64,000 nucleotides of DNA from Anastrepha obliqua (GCF_027943255.1 NC_072895.1:40150001-40214000); one strand, 5' to 3'. Counted from the first letter of the stretch, positions 33,240 to 45,545 are shown. Numbers and translations are program-made. The notes: generated by a model not told the origin, from the letters alone.

Positions 33240-33860
33240 TTTATTAAACTCAAATTAAAGATTCGAATAAAATACGTACAAATTCATATTCTTTCAAGAT
33301 TCACTATTTTTTGTTTTTTCAAATGGCTATCGCGGCTATCACTGGATGCATAGTGCTAAGGCTAACAATCTATTATACAGATTGTGAAAACTGGCCTCAT
33401 TTAAATGTCTACCGTGGGCCCATCTACACGTTGCCATACGAGAATTAAAATGTTCACGGACCCGCTCACACGAATGCTGTGTTTCCGCTCTGAAATCGTT
33501 ATTGGACTTTACTTCGGCACGTAGACTTTACTTTTCAAAAAACCCTGCAAAAAGTAGTCTCGTGGAGTTAGATCGCTTGATCTAGGTCACTAGTTTATGT
33601 CACCATTTGGCAACAATAATTAGATGATGAAGATTAGGTCACAATAATGCAATGTTTTCTCGTGTTGTGTGATTTGTGACTCCGTTCTGCTAAAAATAAA
33701 GATCGTCAAGCTCAGACCACAAAAAATCTTCAATCAGTTGTCTATAGCGATGTCCATAGACTGTAGTAGATCTTACATTTTCATCTTCAAAGAAAAGCAG
33801 GGCACTTCCCAAGAACCTACCCAAAAAGTACATTTTAGTAGATGAAATGATTTTTTGAGG
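33240..33860 (-). pseudogene. DD41D transposase relic, catalytic Asp changed to Asn
   Basis: Minus strand from about 33850: LLFFEDENVRSTTVYGHRYR, QLIEDFLWSELDDLYF, then a stop and QNGVTNHTTRENIALL, where the second catalytic Asp of QQDGAT is Asn. After degraded sequence, SDLTPRDYFLQGFLKSKVYV gives the third Asp block, followed by AETQHSCERVREHFNSRMAT in another frame. No TIRs found. Confidence 0.75.
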
Positions 33861-34070
33861 ATGTAAGAGGGTTTTAAAAATGCTGAGCTAGCTGCTATCA
33901 GTAATCTAATTCCTCAATTCCTCCCCTCACTGCCCAAAATAGAACTTTTTGGATTTTGTTGAATTCTCACATTTGCATATTTTTTCAGTACTATTTAATG
34001 CTACGGCTGGTCGTTCTTCTTGATTTTGTTCACATCATCATATTAACATGTGTGTCCTTGCCTTGTCTTA
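33861..34070. other. Spacer between two transposase relics
   Basis: May include more of the DD41D relic, but no motif is readable. Confidence 0.3.
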
Positions 34071-34420
34071 TTAAGGGAACACAACACCTTTTCTGATGGC
34101 CAATTCTGGCCGTTTCTGGTCAATCAGTATCTGCAAACGGTTCAGTTGTTGACAGTTGAGATTTGAATTTAGTGTTTGGCCATACGGAAGCAACCCATAA
34201 TAAATTATTGCATACAAGTCCCACAGTTTAAGCTGCTTCATCACGCTTTGACCACTATCGTTTGCGCATAATATTGTATTTGATCCATTTGTCATCCCTA
34301 TCCAAAGTCCGTTTAAGAAATAGGTAGGTTGATTTCATTCCGTTTGGCCAAGGCTTCGCAGATGGAAGCTCGATCCTTCATGTTTTTTAGTGTTAATTGG
34401 TGTGGCACTCAGACATGGGC
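34071..34420 (-). pseudogene. Mariner DD34D transposase, middle fragment
   Basis: Minus strand: DRASICEALAKRNEI (about 34365), GDDKWIKYNIM-like remnant of GDEKWV (first Asp) in shifted frames, then IIYYGLLPYGQTLNSNLNCQ, QLNRLQILIDQKRPELAIRK and GVVFP at 34074. The next expected residues, HQDNARPH with the second Asp, are absent, so the fragment is truncated. It matches the SETMAR-like mariner lineage but is not the same copy type as 24706-25689. Confidence 0.78.
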
Positions 34421-34869
34421 TGTTACAGTATCGGCACCACAAACAACAATCAGAATTTCAGCTGCATGGATTGCATTTTAGCCTTTATTAAAGAAAAACT
34501 ATAAAATCTATCGAATTATCTATTTTTTGACTTCCAGTGTTAACACTCTGTGACCCACAACTGAATGAAATAAACAAAAAAACAGCAAACGATTTCTTTT
34601 CGTGTGAAATGTCACCTTGACATCAAACATAAACTTGAAATTGTTTGATTGACACTTTACGAGATATCGATAAAAAAACAGCAATTGAAAAAAAGTTAGT
34701 TTTGTTAATTTATTTTATTTTAGAAAATTATTATAAAGAATATTTTTTTTTACGAAGAATTGGTGGATAATCTTCTATAAGCTTTGTCTTCAAAATACTT
34801 TCGTACACATAAAGATACTCTTTATCCCCATTACTCCATCCCGAGTATTATTTAAAATCGATAACTGTC
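34421..34869. other. No recognisable gene
   Basis: AT-rich; nothing recognised. Confidence 0.4.
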
Positions 34870-35800
34870 TCCCCATTTACGGCTGGCGTGTCAAACGGCA
34901 TTTAAACTTTCTCAATGGCCTTTATTATTCAGCGGCCAGGCGAAGCCTCAACGCCTTTCCAACTTCTCCTATCAAGTGTGTTTTAGCTGAAGCTGGTCGT
35001 CCATCCATCACTGAAAGATGTTAAATAACCACTCTTAAACTCATAGCCAAACTTTCAAGCACCACAAATAAACTTCTCTTCAACACCTTTAAACCGCATC
35101 GCAGCATAATCGGTATTTAAAAATCTGGTCGGTCATTTGTCGGATCATCTACAACTACAGCAATCTCGGTATTTCTTTGCCGGCAACTTGCTCTAAAGTT
35201 AGTAGTACGAGTAAATGCCCTTGGGAACCTTTTCTTGCATCAATAAATGTCGATGTTCATGTCCTTCGTAAACTTAAAACAAATGCGGTAGTTTTTACAC
35301 AACGTTTTGTGAAAAGAATTCATTCGCAGTCCTGCAAGGGGTGGGCATCGATTTTTTCCGGTGGTTCAAGACCTCACCCTAGCACAACTTTTGCTGTTGT
35401 AGAGAATGACGGAAATATCCAATAGTTGGCTGACTCCGAATAGCTCAATTTTTCCTGCCGAGCAATTGGCTATCCGCCAAGCGTCAGAGTATGCAACAAA
35501 TAATAAGGGCTAATTCTTAATATAATATATACAGAGGGCCTGCCAGTCTGTATAGCGCTAGAAAATATCTTTAGTGGTAATCAGATCGTTTGTCGAATCA
35601 GAGATAGATTAATAAAATATCCTAACGAAATAAAGCTTCTATGGATGCCTCGCCACATAGGCATCCCTTGTAATGTAAAAGTCGATTCAGCAGCCAAAAA
35701 TGCTTATTACTACCCCTCCATCGCTTTCGGCGCATTCTCTTCGAATGACATTCTTAAAATTATTAACCTCCATTCGTTCCACTTGAAAAAAGTTCATTGA
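34870..35800 (+). pseudogene. I-type LINE RNase H region
   Basis: Plus-strand frames read AGRPSITERCQITTLKLI-like sequence (the inter-domain stretch after RT), then FPVVQDLTLAQLL/TTFAVVENDGNIQ (strand after the TDGS motif), SSIFPAEQLAIRQASEYATN (A-E-x-x-A-I motif), IVCRIRDRLIKYPNEIKLLW, MPRHIGIPCNVKVDSAAKNA (W-x-P-x-H-x-G-I-x-G-N-x-x-A-D-x-A-A-K motif; His retained, the final Asp block reads VDSAAK). This arrangement is characteristic of I-clade ORF2 RNase H. Many stops. Confidence 0.7.
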
Positions 35801-35829
35801 AAGTTGATGAAAATTTTTTCCGACTTGTT

Positions 35830-36560
35830 TGATCAACTTTCTCTAGCTTAATTTGGTCATTGCACTTTTCTCAGTTTTTGTGCCTCTTTCACGCGTGGCA
35901 TCTTTGGTGGTATTTCTGATACTTGTCACTAAAGATGCTTTGTATTGTGATTTCGTTAATACTTGTGCTTCTGATTGCTTACGTCTGGTGCTGGTAGTCT
36001 CTTTCAGCTGAGCCGGTGGAGAGACCTCCCATGGCATAATGAAATTTACCGGGGCTGCGCTACTTGTGCTCGCAAACGGTTTTTCTGCATTTTTTTCTTC
36101 TCTGCATTGCTATCTTCTTGCTGACTGTCGTGGTTTTGGGATACAAAATCACTTTCGTGGAAAACGTTTTCATCAAATGGATAAATACCAGTGCATTTGA
36201 ACTCATTTAGTGTTATCTGAGCCGTTTGAAATTTTAGGTAAGCTTTAGCAAAAAGTTCTATGACATCGAATTGTGCCACTTTTCAGCTTTGTTCTCGCTT
36301 AAACCGCTTTATATCTTCATTATAGTAGTAGGTCTTAAGAGGACCCATAAAGACTATAGCTAATGGTGCATTTTGTGCGTACAATGCGGAGGCGGCGATA
36401 AAATAATTACGTAATTTTCGCGAGCCTCATTCAGAACTTCCAATATTTCTCATATGACTGTAGTGCATCTAAAATTAGTCGAGTTGTCGTTTGACGAATT
36501 TGTGCACCGCAAAAAATTATAAAACCACATGGAAAATATTGGAATTTGTATCTATCCAGA
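35830..36560 (-). pseudogene. pogo/Tigger-type transposase C-terminal relic
   Basis: Minus strand: HCTYKMHH-like remnant of the H-x-S-H-x-x-Q/P-L-D region near 36380, FMGPLKTYYYNEDIKRFKRE (the post-catalytic helix), then an open frame from 36279: VIELFAKAYLKFQTAQITLN, EFKCTGIYPFDENVFHESDF. These are the standard landmarks of the C-terminal third of pogo/Tigger (DDE_1) transposases: 'xGKAYLKAxTxExAxxGFKxTGIxPFN'. Stop at about 36046 then shifted frame with a Lys-rich tail to 35843. The catalytic core is not readable. Confidence 0.78.
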
Positions 36561-36704
36561 TATGTGACAAGCAGCCAGTCTCATCTATCCCATTATTTTA
36601 ATACAGAAAATGAGTTTTCTATTTAAAAGGCAAGCGAACGAATATCACTACGAGTGATTCTACATCTCAGATTAATACCGATCTTCGTCCCAATGGCGTA
36701 ACTA
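36561..36704. other. Spacer
   Basis: Nothing recognised. Confidence 0.3.
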
Positions 36705-37170
36705 CAGGGTCAGGCACTCGAAGCGTAATCAATTAAAAATGCCATAAATTTAGTTTGGAAAACTACTTTTATTCAATTCAAAGTAAAAAATGTGTGAAAA
36801 TAGTACAAAATTAAGAATCTATTTACTTTTGCTCGATATGACCACCTTTTGCTTTGACTATGGCCTTGAGATGGTCCAGAAACGAATCACAAGCTGCCCG
36901 AATGTGACTTGCAGGTATTTTGGCCCACTCGCGGACAATGGCTTTTTTTAGCGCCTCGAGACTGGTGAATCTCTTAGTTCGGACCTTGCTCTCCGAAATG
37001 GCCAAAAGAGAATAGTCCATCGTATTCGCGTCTAGTGAATTTGAGAGCCATTGTGTGGACGTTATGAAGTTCGTCCATTCTTGGTTCACTCGAGCTTTGT
37101 GAGACGGTGCACAGTCCTGTTGAAACATCCATGGTCTGCCACCGAAATGTTTGTAGAAAATATGCTAGTA
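36705..37170 (-). mobile_element. maT-like DD37D element, C-terminal half with one TIR
   Basis: The end is CAGGGTCAGGCACTCGAAGC preceded by TA (36703-36704). The minus-strand frame 37128-36823 reads FQQDCAPSHKARVNQEW (second Asp), FITSTQWLSNSLDANTMDYS (third Asp), ESKVRTKRFTSLEALKKAIV, ACDSFLDHLKAIVKAKGGHI and EQK stop. A few residues between QEW and FITS are missing relative to the copy at 23.8 kb. The sequence breaks off at about 37165 upstream of WTFQQD. The end matches the copy at 49601, which lacks 30-odd bases within the TIR region. Confidence 0.85.
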
Positions 37171-38585
37171 TTTCGCTTTAGTCACCCTTATCACAATACC
37201 CTAACTTACTCTAAGTCATTTTGTAATCAATTCATTAAGCATCGAAGGCCCTAGCAGCCAGTGTGCTAAATAAGTTAAGGCTTTATTGTATATATCCCCT
37301 ACAAATAATAATGATAATAAAGTGAATTAAAGTAAAGTAAACCCTACAGTGGCATTTTTGGGGCTTGACTTTAGTTGCATGGGGTTATCCAAAGTTAAGC
37401 GAAATTAGCTGCATCTAATTTTTTGCTAAGTCTTTGCTAGTTCTTGTCAGGCTTTTGCAATTTGTTAACTTACGAACTTCATTCTGACCTCAACATATAC
37501 ATACACATGTACGCACATACTCCCATATGTATACACTTATATATGTATGCGTATTTGCGGATCTATTCAATCAAGCCACTTTTTTTACTTCCTTGTTATA
37601 GTTGCTATTGTCCACCCTAAATATACATACGCATGTAAATAAAAAAATTCTTATTTTGCTGACTTTCAGGGTAACTTCTGTCATGCAACTGCAATTTGTG
37701 CTTTATTGTTTTGACTGCCACAAAGTCCGTAAGTGTTGAGGAGGCATCGATTACGGTGGCACGAATAACTAAACAACTAAATAAATATACAAACCTAGCA
37801 CAACAGAGAGAACTGACACGTTCCAACCATCCATTGTCCACTAAGTACTAAATAAGCACACACACACACATAAGTAATGTAAGCAAAAAGTCTGCCAGTC
37901 TGGTCGCCGCTGTCAGAATATGGTACCCCGGGCAACGGCTGTCAAAACAATCGAACCCACACTTTTTATTTAGTTATACTATAAGCTGGTGGTGCTTACT
38001 TGCTGTATTGTTTTTGTTTTTGTTTATGTTTAATATGTATGCTGACTTGGGACTGCCACAAAGTGCAAACAAACAAGTTCAAGACTAATTTAATGCATGC
38101 AAATGCGGCATATGCCAGACCATGAAGTGCATTTGCGGAACGTCAGAATGTATGGCTAAGAAGAAGTGCAGCAGACGGTTTCCAGACTCAGTTGGAGCAA
38201 GAGTGCTACTAGCGGTGGTGGTATTGGTATTGGATTACCAGTGCAAGTTACTTCTTGGAGTAGACATTTTGCTTACGCCTTTTGACAGTTTCAGTTTCAC
38301 TTTCTGCTGATGCAGTGACAAATATACTTGCATATTGCACATACGTTTTTATTTTCATACATACATACATACATATCTACATACTCGTATAATCCATATA
38401 GATTTGTATGCTTTTTTGCTTATGAAGTCCGCCTATATCTTGATCAGGCCGTTAATAACCGAGTTAGCAGCAACCAACAACGCGTGCGATTTTTATGACC
38501 GCCCAGACTCGGTCACACCCAGTAGAGAAGAATTGTGTCTATTGAAGTGCAGTACTAGTTTCAAACTGAGTAGATGCCATTCAAC
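37171..38585. other. No recognisable gene; microsatellites
   Basis: CATA/TATG-type repeats at about 37495-37555 and 38360-38378; CA repeat at 37857-37870. Short open frames lack motifs. Confidence 0.45.
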
Positions 38586-38589
38586 AATC

Positions 38590-38970
38590 TTCACTATCGA
38601 TGAGAGAATTCATGCAGCTAACAGATGGTATGCGTCACCAACGAAACTCTTGAAATCGAAACTATACTAAACAGACAATGCAAATTGATTCTGTACAAAA
38701 TCACCATTAAACCAGTCTTCCGCTATGGAGCTGAGTCGTGGACGCTAATTGAAGTAGGTAAAGCAAAACTGCAACCTTTCGAACGAAAAATACTGAGAAA
38801 AATTTTGGAGCAATCAAAAATCACGTCGGGTGGCGTATAAAGTGGAACGACGTGCAGAAGAAAATTGTAGAAGCCAGAGCGTTCAGCACTAGAGCAAGAA
38901 GAACATCGAGAACAAGAGGAGGACATAAATAAACTGGGATAAGCAATAGGAGGAAAGTCGCAAGCTACAT
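38590..38970 (+). pseudogene. Non-LTR retrotransposon RT C-terminal fragment
   Basis: IDERIHAANRWYASPTKLLK (about 38597) is the R-I-x-x-A-N-R-C-Y motif. A new frame gives LYKITIKPVFRYGAESWTLI (the LIRPVLLYGAETWTL motif) and VGKAKLQPFERKILRKILEQ, then the frame stops at 38838. Shifted frames read WNDVQKKIVEARAFSTRARR. It shows the same module order as the fragments at 208 and 54380. Confidence 0.75.
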
Positions 38971-39955
38971 TTCCACCCATAACAAAATTGCAGTTAACTG
39001 GGCTCTGTTATGTTACAGAAATGTCTATAATTTCCAACACAATAGAATTGATAGCATAACCTAAAAAGCTTTGAGGTTTGCAGATCATAAATATCAACAG
39101 AGAATGTTAATAAAATTTTTAATTTTTTTTTAATTTAATTCTGGTTAAAAAGTGCAGGGTTTTGATGAAATTTTGAAAAGTTTGAAGCTTTGCGTTATAT
39201 GGTTCTTGTTGTAGAATGACCTATATTTTTTTACAAAAAGTAATAGTGTGTTAATAATTTTGCAATGGTTGCTTATGAGAAGAAATGGTCGGGGTTTGAA
39301 TTAATAGTGGTTAGGGCAAGTACATTTTATAGATTTAGTAGATCAGTGATCAATCTTAAGATCTGTTGCTCGGGCAGCGACTCTACCCCATAAGACATAA
39401 AAAATGTTGAGAAAGAACTGAATTGCTTAAACTTTACATTAAATTCCAATAACTTAGTTCTAAGCCTAGAACGTTTTGCCACGTTGAAGATTTGAAGGCG
39501 TTGTAAAGGCTAGAGTTTTTTAACATATTATATATTGGAAATAATTAAAGCAATAATTCAATGAATATACTTGCTCCGCATAATAAGAATACCCAACAAA
39601 AAGGTTTGATATACCAGGATCACGATAGATAGTGGTCACCATAACTGCGGGCTCAAATATGGGCAATGACACTGGATCGTGAGTGTACTCGGAACAATTA
39701 TCCCTAAATTGCTCCTTTACACTCCCTGACCGTGTAGCTGAGATCTGCGCTACAGACAAAATAGCAAAAACGATAAGACTAATGGACTTAACTCCGCTAA
39801 ACCTGGCAGGAGGTCGCTCTCGCTTAGCCAACAACACAACTCCACACTTTGTTGGATGCCCGGCCACTCTGAAATGGAGGGAAATGAAAGCGCAAATGAG
39901 TGCGAAAGGAAAGGCGCTGAGTTTCCCCTTCAACGAGTGGTAAAGGACAAAAGCA
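38971..39955. other. No recognisable gene
   Basis: The frames at 39520-40062 (minus) and 39683-39943 (plus) have no recognised motif. Confidence 0.4.
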
Positions 39956-39959
39956 TTCC

Positions 39960-40210
39960 TCTGAACGAGTGACTTGAGTGTGATCACGGGAACAAATAGA
40001 AGGTGGTCTCTGGCTACTAAGTGCAGGCTCTGCAAAGCCTGGGAAATTTGCAAATGTCTCACTAAAGGGACCAGTTACCTAACAGATGTGAAGGATTTAA
40101 GCAACTTAGTTAGGAGATGGAAATCAAATGCAGGTATTAAAATGTGTCTTAGCACCATCGAGTGTTTTGTCTTAAACAAGCAACTTGGCTAACCTAACCT
40201 AACCTACCTG
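39960..40210 (+). repeat. Probable R1-like LINE 3' end
   Basis: The segment ends with TAACCTAACCTAACCTACC (about 40190-40208), the tail type seen on the minus strand at 12185. The frame before it includes SYLTDVKDLSNLVRRWKSNA, weakly similar to the helix after the C-terminal cysteine motif of R1-like ORF2. The cysteine motif itself is not readable, so support rests mainly on the tail. Confidence 0.4.
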
Positions 40211-41656
40211 CTCCCCAAAGACATTCAGTTAACAATTGAAAATTCATAAAATGCAGAAATGAAATGAGAAGAAAGTGGACTAGTCAAGGTTCGGAATTTG
40301 TTTACCAAAAGATCTGCAGTTTGAAAGTAATGGATTTCCCTGTAGGTACGATCTCTTCTTTACATGTTTTTGCCAATGTGTCTATGCAATAACAGCACCC
40401 GACTGTGCTTACTAGTCGCGAGTTGGAATTTGGTTGGCCTACCAGCGCGAGCACACCAACCACACACACACACATATATAGGCCACTCACTACTCACTAC
40501 TCACTGTCATTTATTTATTTGATTTTTTGTACTCATGGAATTAACGCAAATTCTGGCTTTCAGACAGTTCTAGTGCGGATTGCTTTAATTCACGCGCACT
40601 GCATTATCATAAACACCACCCACATAAACCGTACGTGCACACATATTCACATACAGATGTACATACGAGTATATCTACTCCTAACATTTGCATTTGAATT
40701 TACGTTTTTTTGTTTTTGGGCTTTGTTTTTTAGCTGCGTGTTAGTCATGTGTGCAGTTGGTTCTTTTTTCTGACTGGCTGCCATCCACCCACAACGAAGC
40801 TCGTAAAAATGATTTTTGCAACGACCACCAGAAATGCAAAGTAGCTGATCATAAAGTGAATTAATGAAATTATTAATCACTTGAAGTCGTAAAAAATGTG
40901 TATGAGTATAACTTGAATCTGTGACAATGACTTGATTTGTAAGTGAACTCGTTTACAGATTTGCAAAAATGGCCGATTGTAAGTTGCAAATTTGAAAATT
41001 AAGGCATTCGATGGAAACGAGCCAGACTTTTGTACACTTGAAATCAGGCAGAAAAGCTAAATTAATTTTTCTAACGAAACGTTGAAATCTGGATGTTGCA
41101 AGAAAATATATAAATGCAGAAATAACATATTAACAAGTTGGAGCCTTGAACTCCACTTGAATTTAATTAGTAATATAATATTTTTGAAAAACCAAAAAAG
41201 TGACTTTGAAATTTCGTCGAAAATACTACATTTTTAGCTGTAGGAACAAGTGGATGGGAAAGAAAACGTAACATAAGAAATAGAGTGGCTCGATGTTATA
41301 TTAAGTGATGCAAGTATCTTGGGTATTGTTGTAATTTATTGTAGAAATTGTTTTATTTGTAAGTTTAAGTATTTATAATAAGACGTAAACTGAAAAAATG
41401 TAGTAGTTTTGATATGTTGAAAAATTTCGGTATAAGGTCTCTTTAAAGTGGAATATCTGTGGTTCTTTTTGACTTTCTGACACTTTTTTAAATTTATTAG
41501 GATAAAATAAGTTTCATTTTTTTTGTGAAATTTTAGTTTTTGCTCTAGTCACACACCTCTTTATATTTAAAATTTTTTTTAATAACACCCGAGAATATGC
41601 TCAGTAATATCTGGAGTTTTTGGAACGGGATTCCCATAAGTTTTGAAGTTATATTG
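40211..41656. other. No recognisable gene; microsatellites
   Basis: CA repeat with ACTC-type repeats at about 40460-40507. No coding motif. Confidence 0.45.
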
Positions 41657-41657
41657 T

Positions 41658-42122
41658 TTGGGGAAAAAGAAATCCATTATTTTCTCGTTAGATGGCTATA
41701 GTGATCGATATCACGTAAAGTATCGATCAAACAGTTCAAAGTTTATGGTCGTTGTCAAGGTCACATTTTCCAATAAAAAAAATCTTGTGCTGTTTTTTGC
41801 TTGTTCCATTCAGCGTCTTAACAATGAAAGTCAACAAAGAAAAATTCGGAAAGTTTTACAGTTTTTCTTTGAAAAAGGCGAAAATGGCAAGCCAGGTCGC
41901 TGAAATTGTGCATGGCGTCTACGGTGTCGATACTGTAACAGTAACGTGCAATTTTGGTTTCGTCGATTCCGTTCAAGCTTTTTTGATGCTAAAGAAAATG
42001 TCGATAATGTCGATAAAATTACGGAAAAAATCGAGGTTGACCGGCATGCTAGTAGTCATAGCAACGCTTTGGAGCTAAAAAGTGACCAAAATTGAATGCA
42101 AAAATAATTTATTTTTCCCCAA
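41658..42122 (+). mobile_element. Internally deleted mariner (about 465 bp)
   Basis: TIR-like ends: TTGGGGAAAAAGAAAT at 41658 and the complement TTGGGGAAAAATAAAT inward from 42122. The transposase start at 41824 reads KVNKEKFGK/IRKVLQFFFEKGE, EIVHGVYGVDTVTVT, CNFGFVDSVQAF in shifted frames (the mariner QFWFRRFRSGIF region), then KENVDNVDKITEKIEVDRHA, SSHSNALELKSDQN and a stop. Everything from the second HTH end to the C-terminus is gone and the right TIR follows directly. Same family as the fragment at 18452. Confidence 0.75.
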
Positions 42123-42904
42123 TCTAATATTTATAATCCTATTTCTTTTATATTGATTTCTTTGCAATTCCCGTACTGCTTTATTGTTAAGTTTGAATTT
42201 TGTAGCTGGTTTTATATGCACGTCGCAAGTTTTTGTTATGGCCCTATCTAATGAAACTGAAATAGTAAAAAGCGTCTATCCTATAGCAATTGGGCTAACA
42301 TTTTTTTCTTCCAAATATCAGATTACTTCAAAAACATAAAAAATGCATATACTCTCGACCAAAGTGGCACCCCAGGTGGTGGCGGGCACTCACCGTCAGT
42401 CAGCTTCTATCCGCCCAAGAGAGGTGGCCACTTAAGGGGAGGGTAGCCTATTTTTAGAACTTTTTTAGTTTTTTAATGAATTTAATACTATTTCTTTCTT
42501 GATTGATTGTATACTATCATTCAGATTGATATATGACACTATCATTCAAACAAAACCGTGCATGCATTTTTTCAAAAGTGCACATTTCCTTTATGTGACG
42601 TGAGTTTTTTGTTTTTTAACTATTTAGCAGATGGTTTTCCAATTTTTTTTACCACTTCGAAAGCACTAAAGTCTTTGTTCCCACACATCCATTTTGATGG
42701 AATAATCTCTTTATTTTTGTCGATGAATGCAGCCTGTGTTTTTTTTTTGTTCAATTTTGAACCTAATAAGGAGGGTCGGACTCATTTATTTTCAAATTTC
42801 ATACAGCGACTCGGTGATGACATCATAAAAAATGTACTGAATTAAGTATTTTTTATTTGGAATAATTATGTTGCCAAGATTTGATTAGTAAAACTTACCC
42901 ACTG
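42123..42904. other. No recognisable gene
   Basis: TTAA followed by GGGGAGGGTAGCC at 42432-42448 resembles a TTAA-element tip, but no partner end was found. No coding motif. Confidence 0.4.
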
Positions 42905-43245
42905 GCTAATGCCCGAACAGACTTCGCAAGCGTTAATAAAGTCACTGCGCAAACCAAACTAGCTCAAAGCTGCACTTGAATTTGGTATCTCCGCAAAAGT
43001 AGTCCGGCTACGCAAAATGACATTGCTCAACACCAGCAGCGCCGTCAGAATTGGGAAGGGCCTCTCCGAGCCGTTTGATACCAAACGAGATTTCAGACAG
43101 GGTGACTCGCTGTCGTGTGACTTCTTTAACCTGATGAACCTGGAAAGGATCGTTCGAGAACTTAATCGCTCAGGCACAATTTTTTTTAAGAGCGTACAAT
43201 TGTTGGCGTATGCCCATGATATTAACATCATCGACCTTAAATAGA
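42905..43245 (+). pseudogene. Non-LTR retrotransposon RT palm fragment
   Basis: The frame from 43017 reads MTLLNTSSAVRIGKGLSEPF, DTKRDFRQGDSLSCDFFNLM (the G-x-R-Q-G-D-x-L-S motif), LERIVRELNRSGTIFFKS and VQLLAYAHDINIIDLK, with the catalytic YADD changed to YAHD. The preceding 100 bases carry the LKAALEFGISAKVVRL stretch in another frame. Sequence ends abruptly after the palm. By motif style it belongs to the same broad group as the relics at 1294 and 22.5 kb. Confidence 0.82.
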
Positions 43246-43425
43246 GGTATTTGTGTAAATTTTATGAAAAATAATTGTTCGCGTCCGGTGAAGAGAGTGT
43301 CGTCTTAAGAGAGAGTAATTTGTTCCGTTTGTTTGTTTATATTTAAAACTTGGTATAGGAAAAAATGCTCCCTTGCCCGTCTAATAAAGGAGTCCGTTAG
43401 GGGAGGTTTCACTGTATATATAATT

Positions 43426-43563
43426 GGCGCTTGCACCCTCGTTGGGTGTTTGGGTGAGCTCCTACTCCTATTTGTGGTGTGCGTCTTGATTTTGTTCAAC
43501 ATATGGCTGGACCTACAGTTTTAAGTCGACCACGAACGGCAAATGTTTTTTGTGAGGAGCTTT
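43426..43563 (-). repeat. tRNA-derived SINE, 3' half
   Basis: GGGTGTTTGGGTGAGCTCCT, TTTGTGGTGTGCGTCTTGAT, CTACAGTTTTAAG and GTGAGGAGCTTT on the plus strand are complements of the SINE 3' half. Body and tRNA head missing. Confidence 0.8.
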
Positions 43564-45287
43564 GTTGTTTTTGTTTTTGGGGTATTAGGTGTCGCATATG
43601 AACGTGCGACATGGCACTCAATGCGTTAAAGAATACCCTTTAAGCTTAAAAAAACTGTTCGGAAAAAATGGGAATACATTTATTTCCATTTTATATACAA
43701 TAATTTATAGTAACATATTTTACCAAACGTTTCATAACATCCAGCGTGAGCACAACTGCCTCTAAGCAACAACTTATTGCGCTTACAAGAATTACTTTGC
43801 CACGAAGTCCCCGTTCTAATTAATTCTACGCTTAAGTACTCGTTTGTACAAACCAAAGCTATGTAAGCATTGCGAGCTACGCATACCAAGTACATACTCG
43901 CATAAAAGTATTCGTACAAATATGAGTATTTGACATGTAGGCATCTCAATTCCCCCAGCACACCACACGTTCTCCGAAAATGGCAATGGCGCTTCAAACT
44001 GTCCAAAGCAACGATGCGCTGATGTGTTTCAGCCACTTCCGTGAATTGGATACCGCTGGCATGACAATAAACTGACACTCAACTATCGCTCACAACAAAA
44101 GAAAAAAAACCACACAAAGTAAACAATTACAGATAGCGCACCGACAGCCGCCGATGCATCCAAAAAGAATCTGGGTGGAAAGAAAGACAAACAAAACACG
44201 AAATCAAAAGCTTGAGCAGCACTTTGGTCGCGTGCGCGCATGCGTATTGGCGCTCACTATACCTCGTACATACCTACTAGTTTTACAATGCTTAACACAC
44301 AAAGCGTGGCGCAGCCGACATGTGGCGCGCGAATTGTCGATTGCCGCACAATGTGAACACAATCGATCAAACAGACTTCCCTGTATGTCAATTGCCAAGA
44401 GCGGCATGCGTGGGGCACCACAAACGCCACAGGTATGAAATTTTCTACAACGCTATTGCTGCGTCGCGTATTCGCTCAATGGGCTTTGCAGCTGGCCGTA
44501 TATGAGTATCTACATATGTGCATATGTAGGCTCTGGCCACACGCATACATACATACATATTTATCGCCCGTTGGCGCAGCGATCACTAAATATGGTCCGA
44601 TTAATTGGTGCTATCATTGGAATGTCATAATAATCATGCACGCATGCACATACGTATGCACAAAGGAGCTTCGTTGCACCACGGCGTACATCGCCTTGCG
44701 TACACAGGGGAACGCACAAGCGCATTTGAGACCGAGCCAGTGGCGCCAGTCAAAGCCAAATTGGGCAAAAGACATGCGCTAAAAATTCAATGCCACAATA
44801 GCTGTAATCTTTGTTATGTAGCGTACTCGTTTATCAGTATATGCACACATAAATATGTACATATGTATATCAAAGATTGTACGAATACACACATATGAAT
44901 ACACACAGGCACTTGCTATGTAGCACGCGGAATGATAGTTATTGGGATTGAAAGCTGATAGGTAAGCATCTATGCGACTGGCAATTGCAGTTGTTAATGA
45001 ATTTCAGAAGAAATTGAATTATAAGTGAGATCCATATTGGTGCAATGCAGTCTTATGATATGATATGATTTCTGCTTTGTTCGTGAAGGACAAATACATA
45101 CAGCTATTTTCAAAATAATAGAAATGCCCATGCCAACTACATTCAATCACAATTTTTCAGCTTGTAAGAACATGTACGCAAAGCATTTTTCTAGCGGTAC
45201 TTCTAACGGGGCTCACCAAGTAATATATGAAGCATTATCTTCAGGTAGTTAAATAAAAAATGAATAAATAAGTGGCGCGTACACTTC
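43564..45287. other. No recognisable gene; apparently single-copy sequence
   Basis: Slightly more GC-rich than the surroundings between 43700 and 44800, with CATA/TATG repeats at about 44505-44560 and 44840-44890. The minus-strand frame of 132 codons (43680-44078) and plus-strand frames at 44154-44898 have no recognised domain. It may be host intron or intergenic DNA. Confidence 0.4.
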
Positions 45288-45545
45288 TGTTAGGTGTGTG
45301 CGCCTTGATGTTGGAGGGACCTACAGTTATTTTTAAGCCGTCTCCGAACGGAAAATGTTTTTTTATGAGGAGCATTTTTCATGACAGAAAGACACTCGGG
45401 GTCTTACCATTGCCTGCCGAGGAGCGCCCGCTATTAGAAAAACATTTTTTCTATTTTTTGGTTTTTCATTCACGGAAATTCGTGCTTCCTACCTACTTCC
45501 AAATGCTACTCACACACCAATCCATTTGGCTAAGGCGATCGCTTG
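45288..45545 (-). repeat. tRNA-derived SINE, nearly full but diverged
   Basis: On the plus strand: GTGTGTGCGCCTTGATGTTG, GGGACCTACAGTTATTTTTA, TTTTTATGAGGAGCATTTTT, ACCATTGCCTGCCGAGGAGC and a degraded head near ATTTGGCTAAGGCGATCG. The B box is decayed. Older than the copy at 15547. Confidence 0.8.

Noticed and set aside
39520..40062. 180-codon minus-strand frame
   Set aside because: No recognised motif, and it overlaps a possible LINE 3' end on the other strand.
42432..42448. TTAA-GGGGAGGGTAGCC as another TTAA element
   Set aside because: No matching inverted end was found downstream.
43680..44078. 132-codon minus-strand frame as a host gene
   Set aside because: No domain, no codon pattern I can defend and no neighbouring exons.
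44505..44890. CATA/TATG repeats as a CRISPR-like or regulated array
   Set aside because: Simple microsatellites with no regular spacers.
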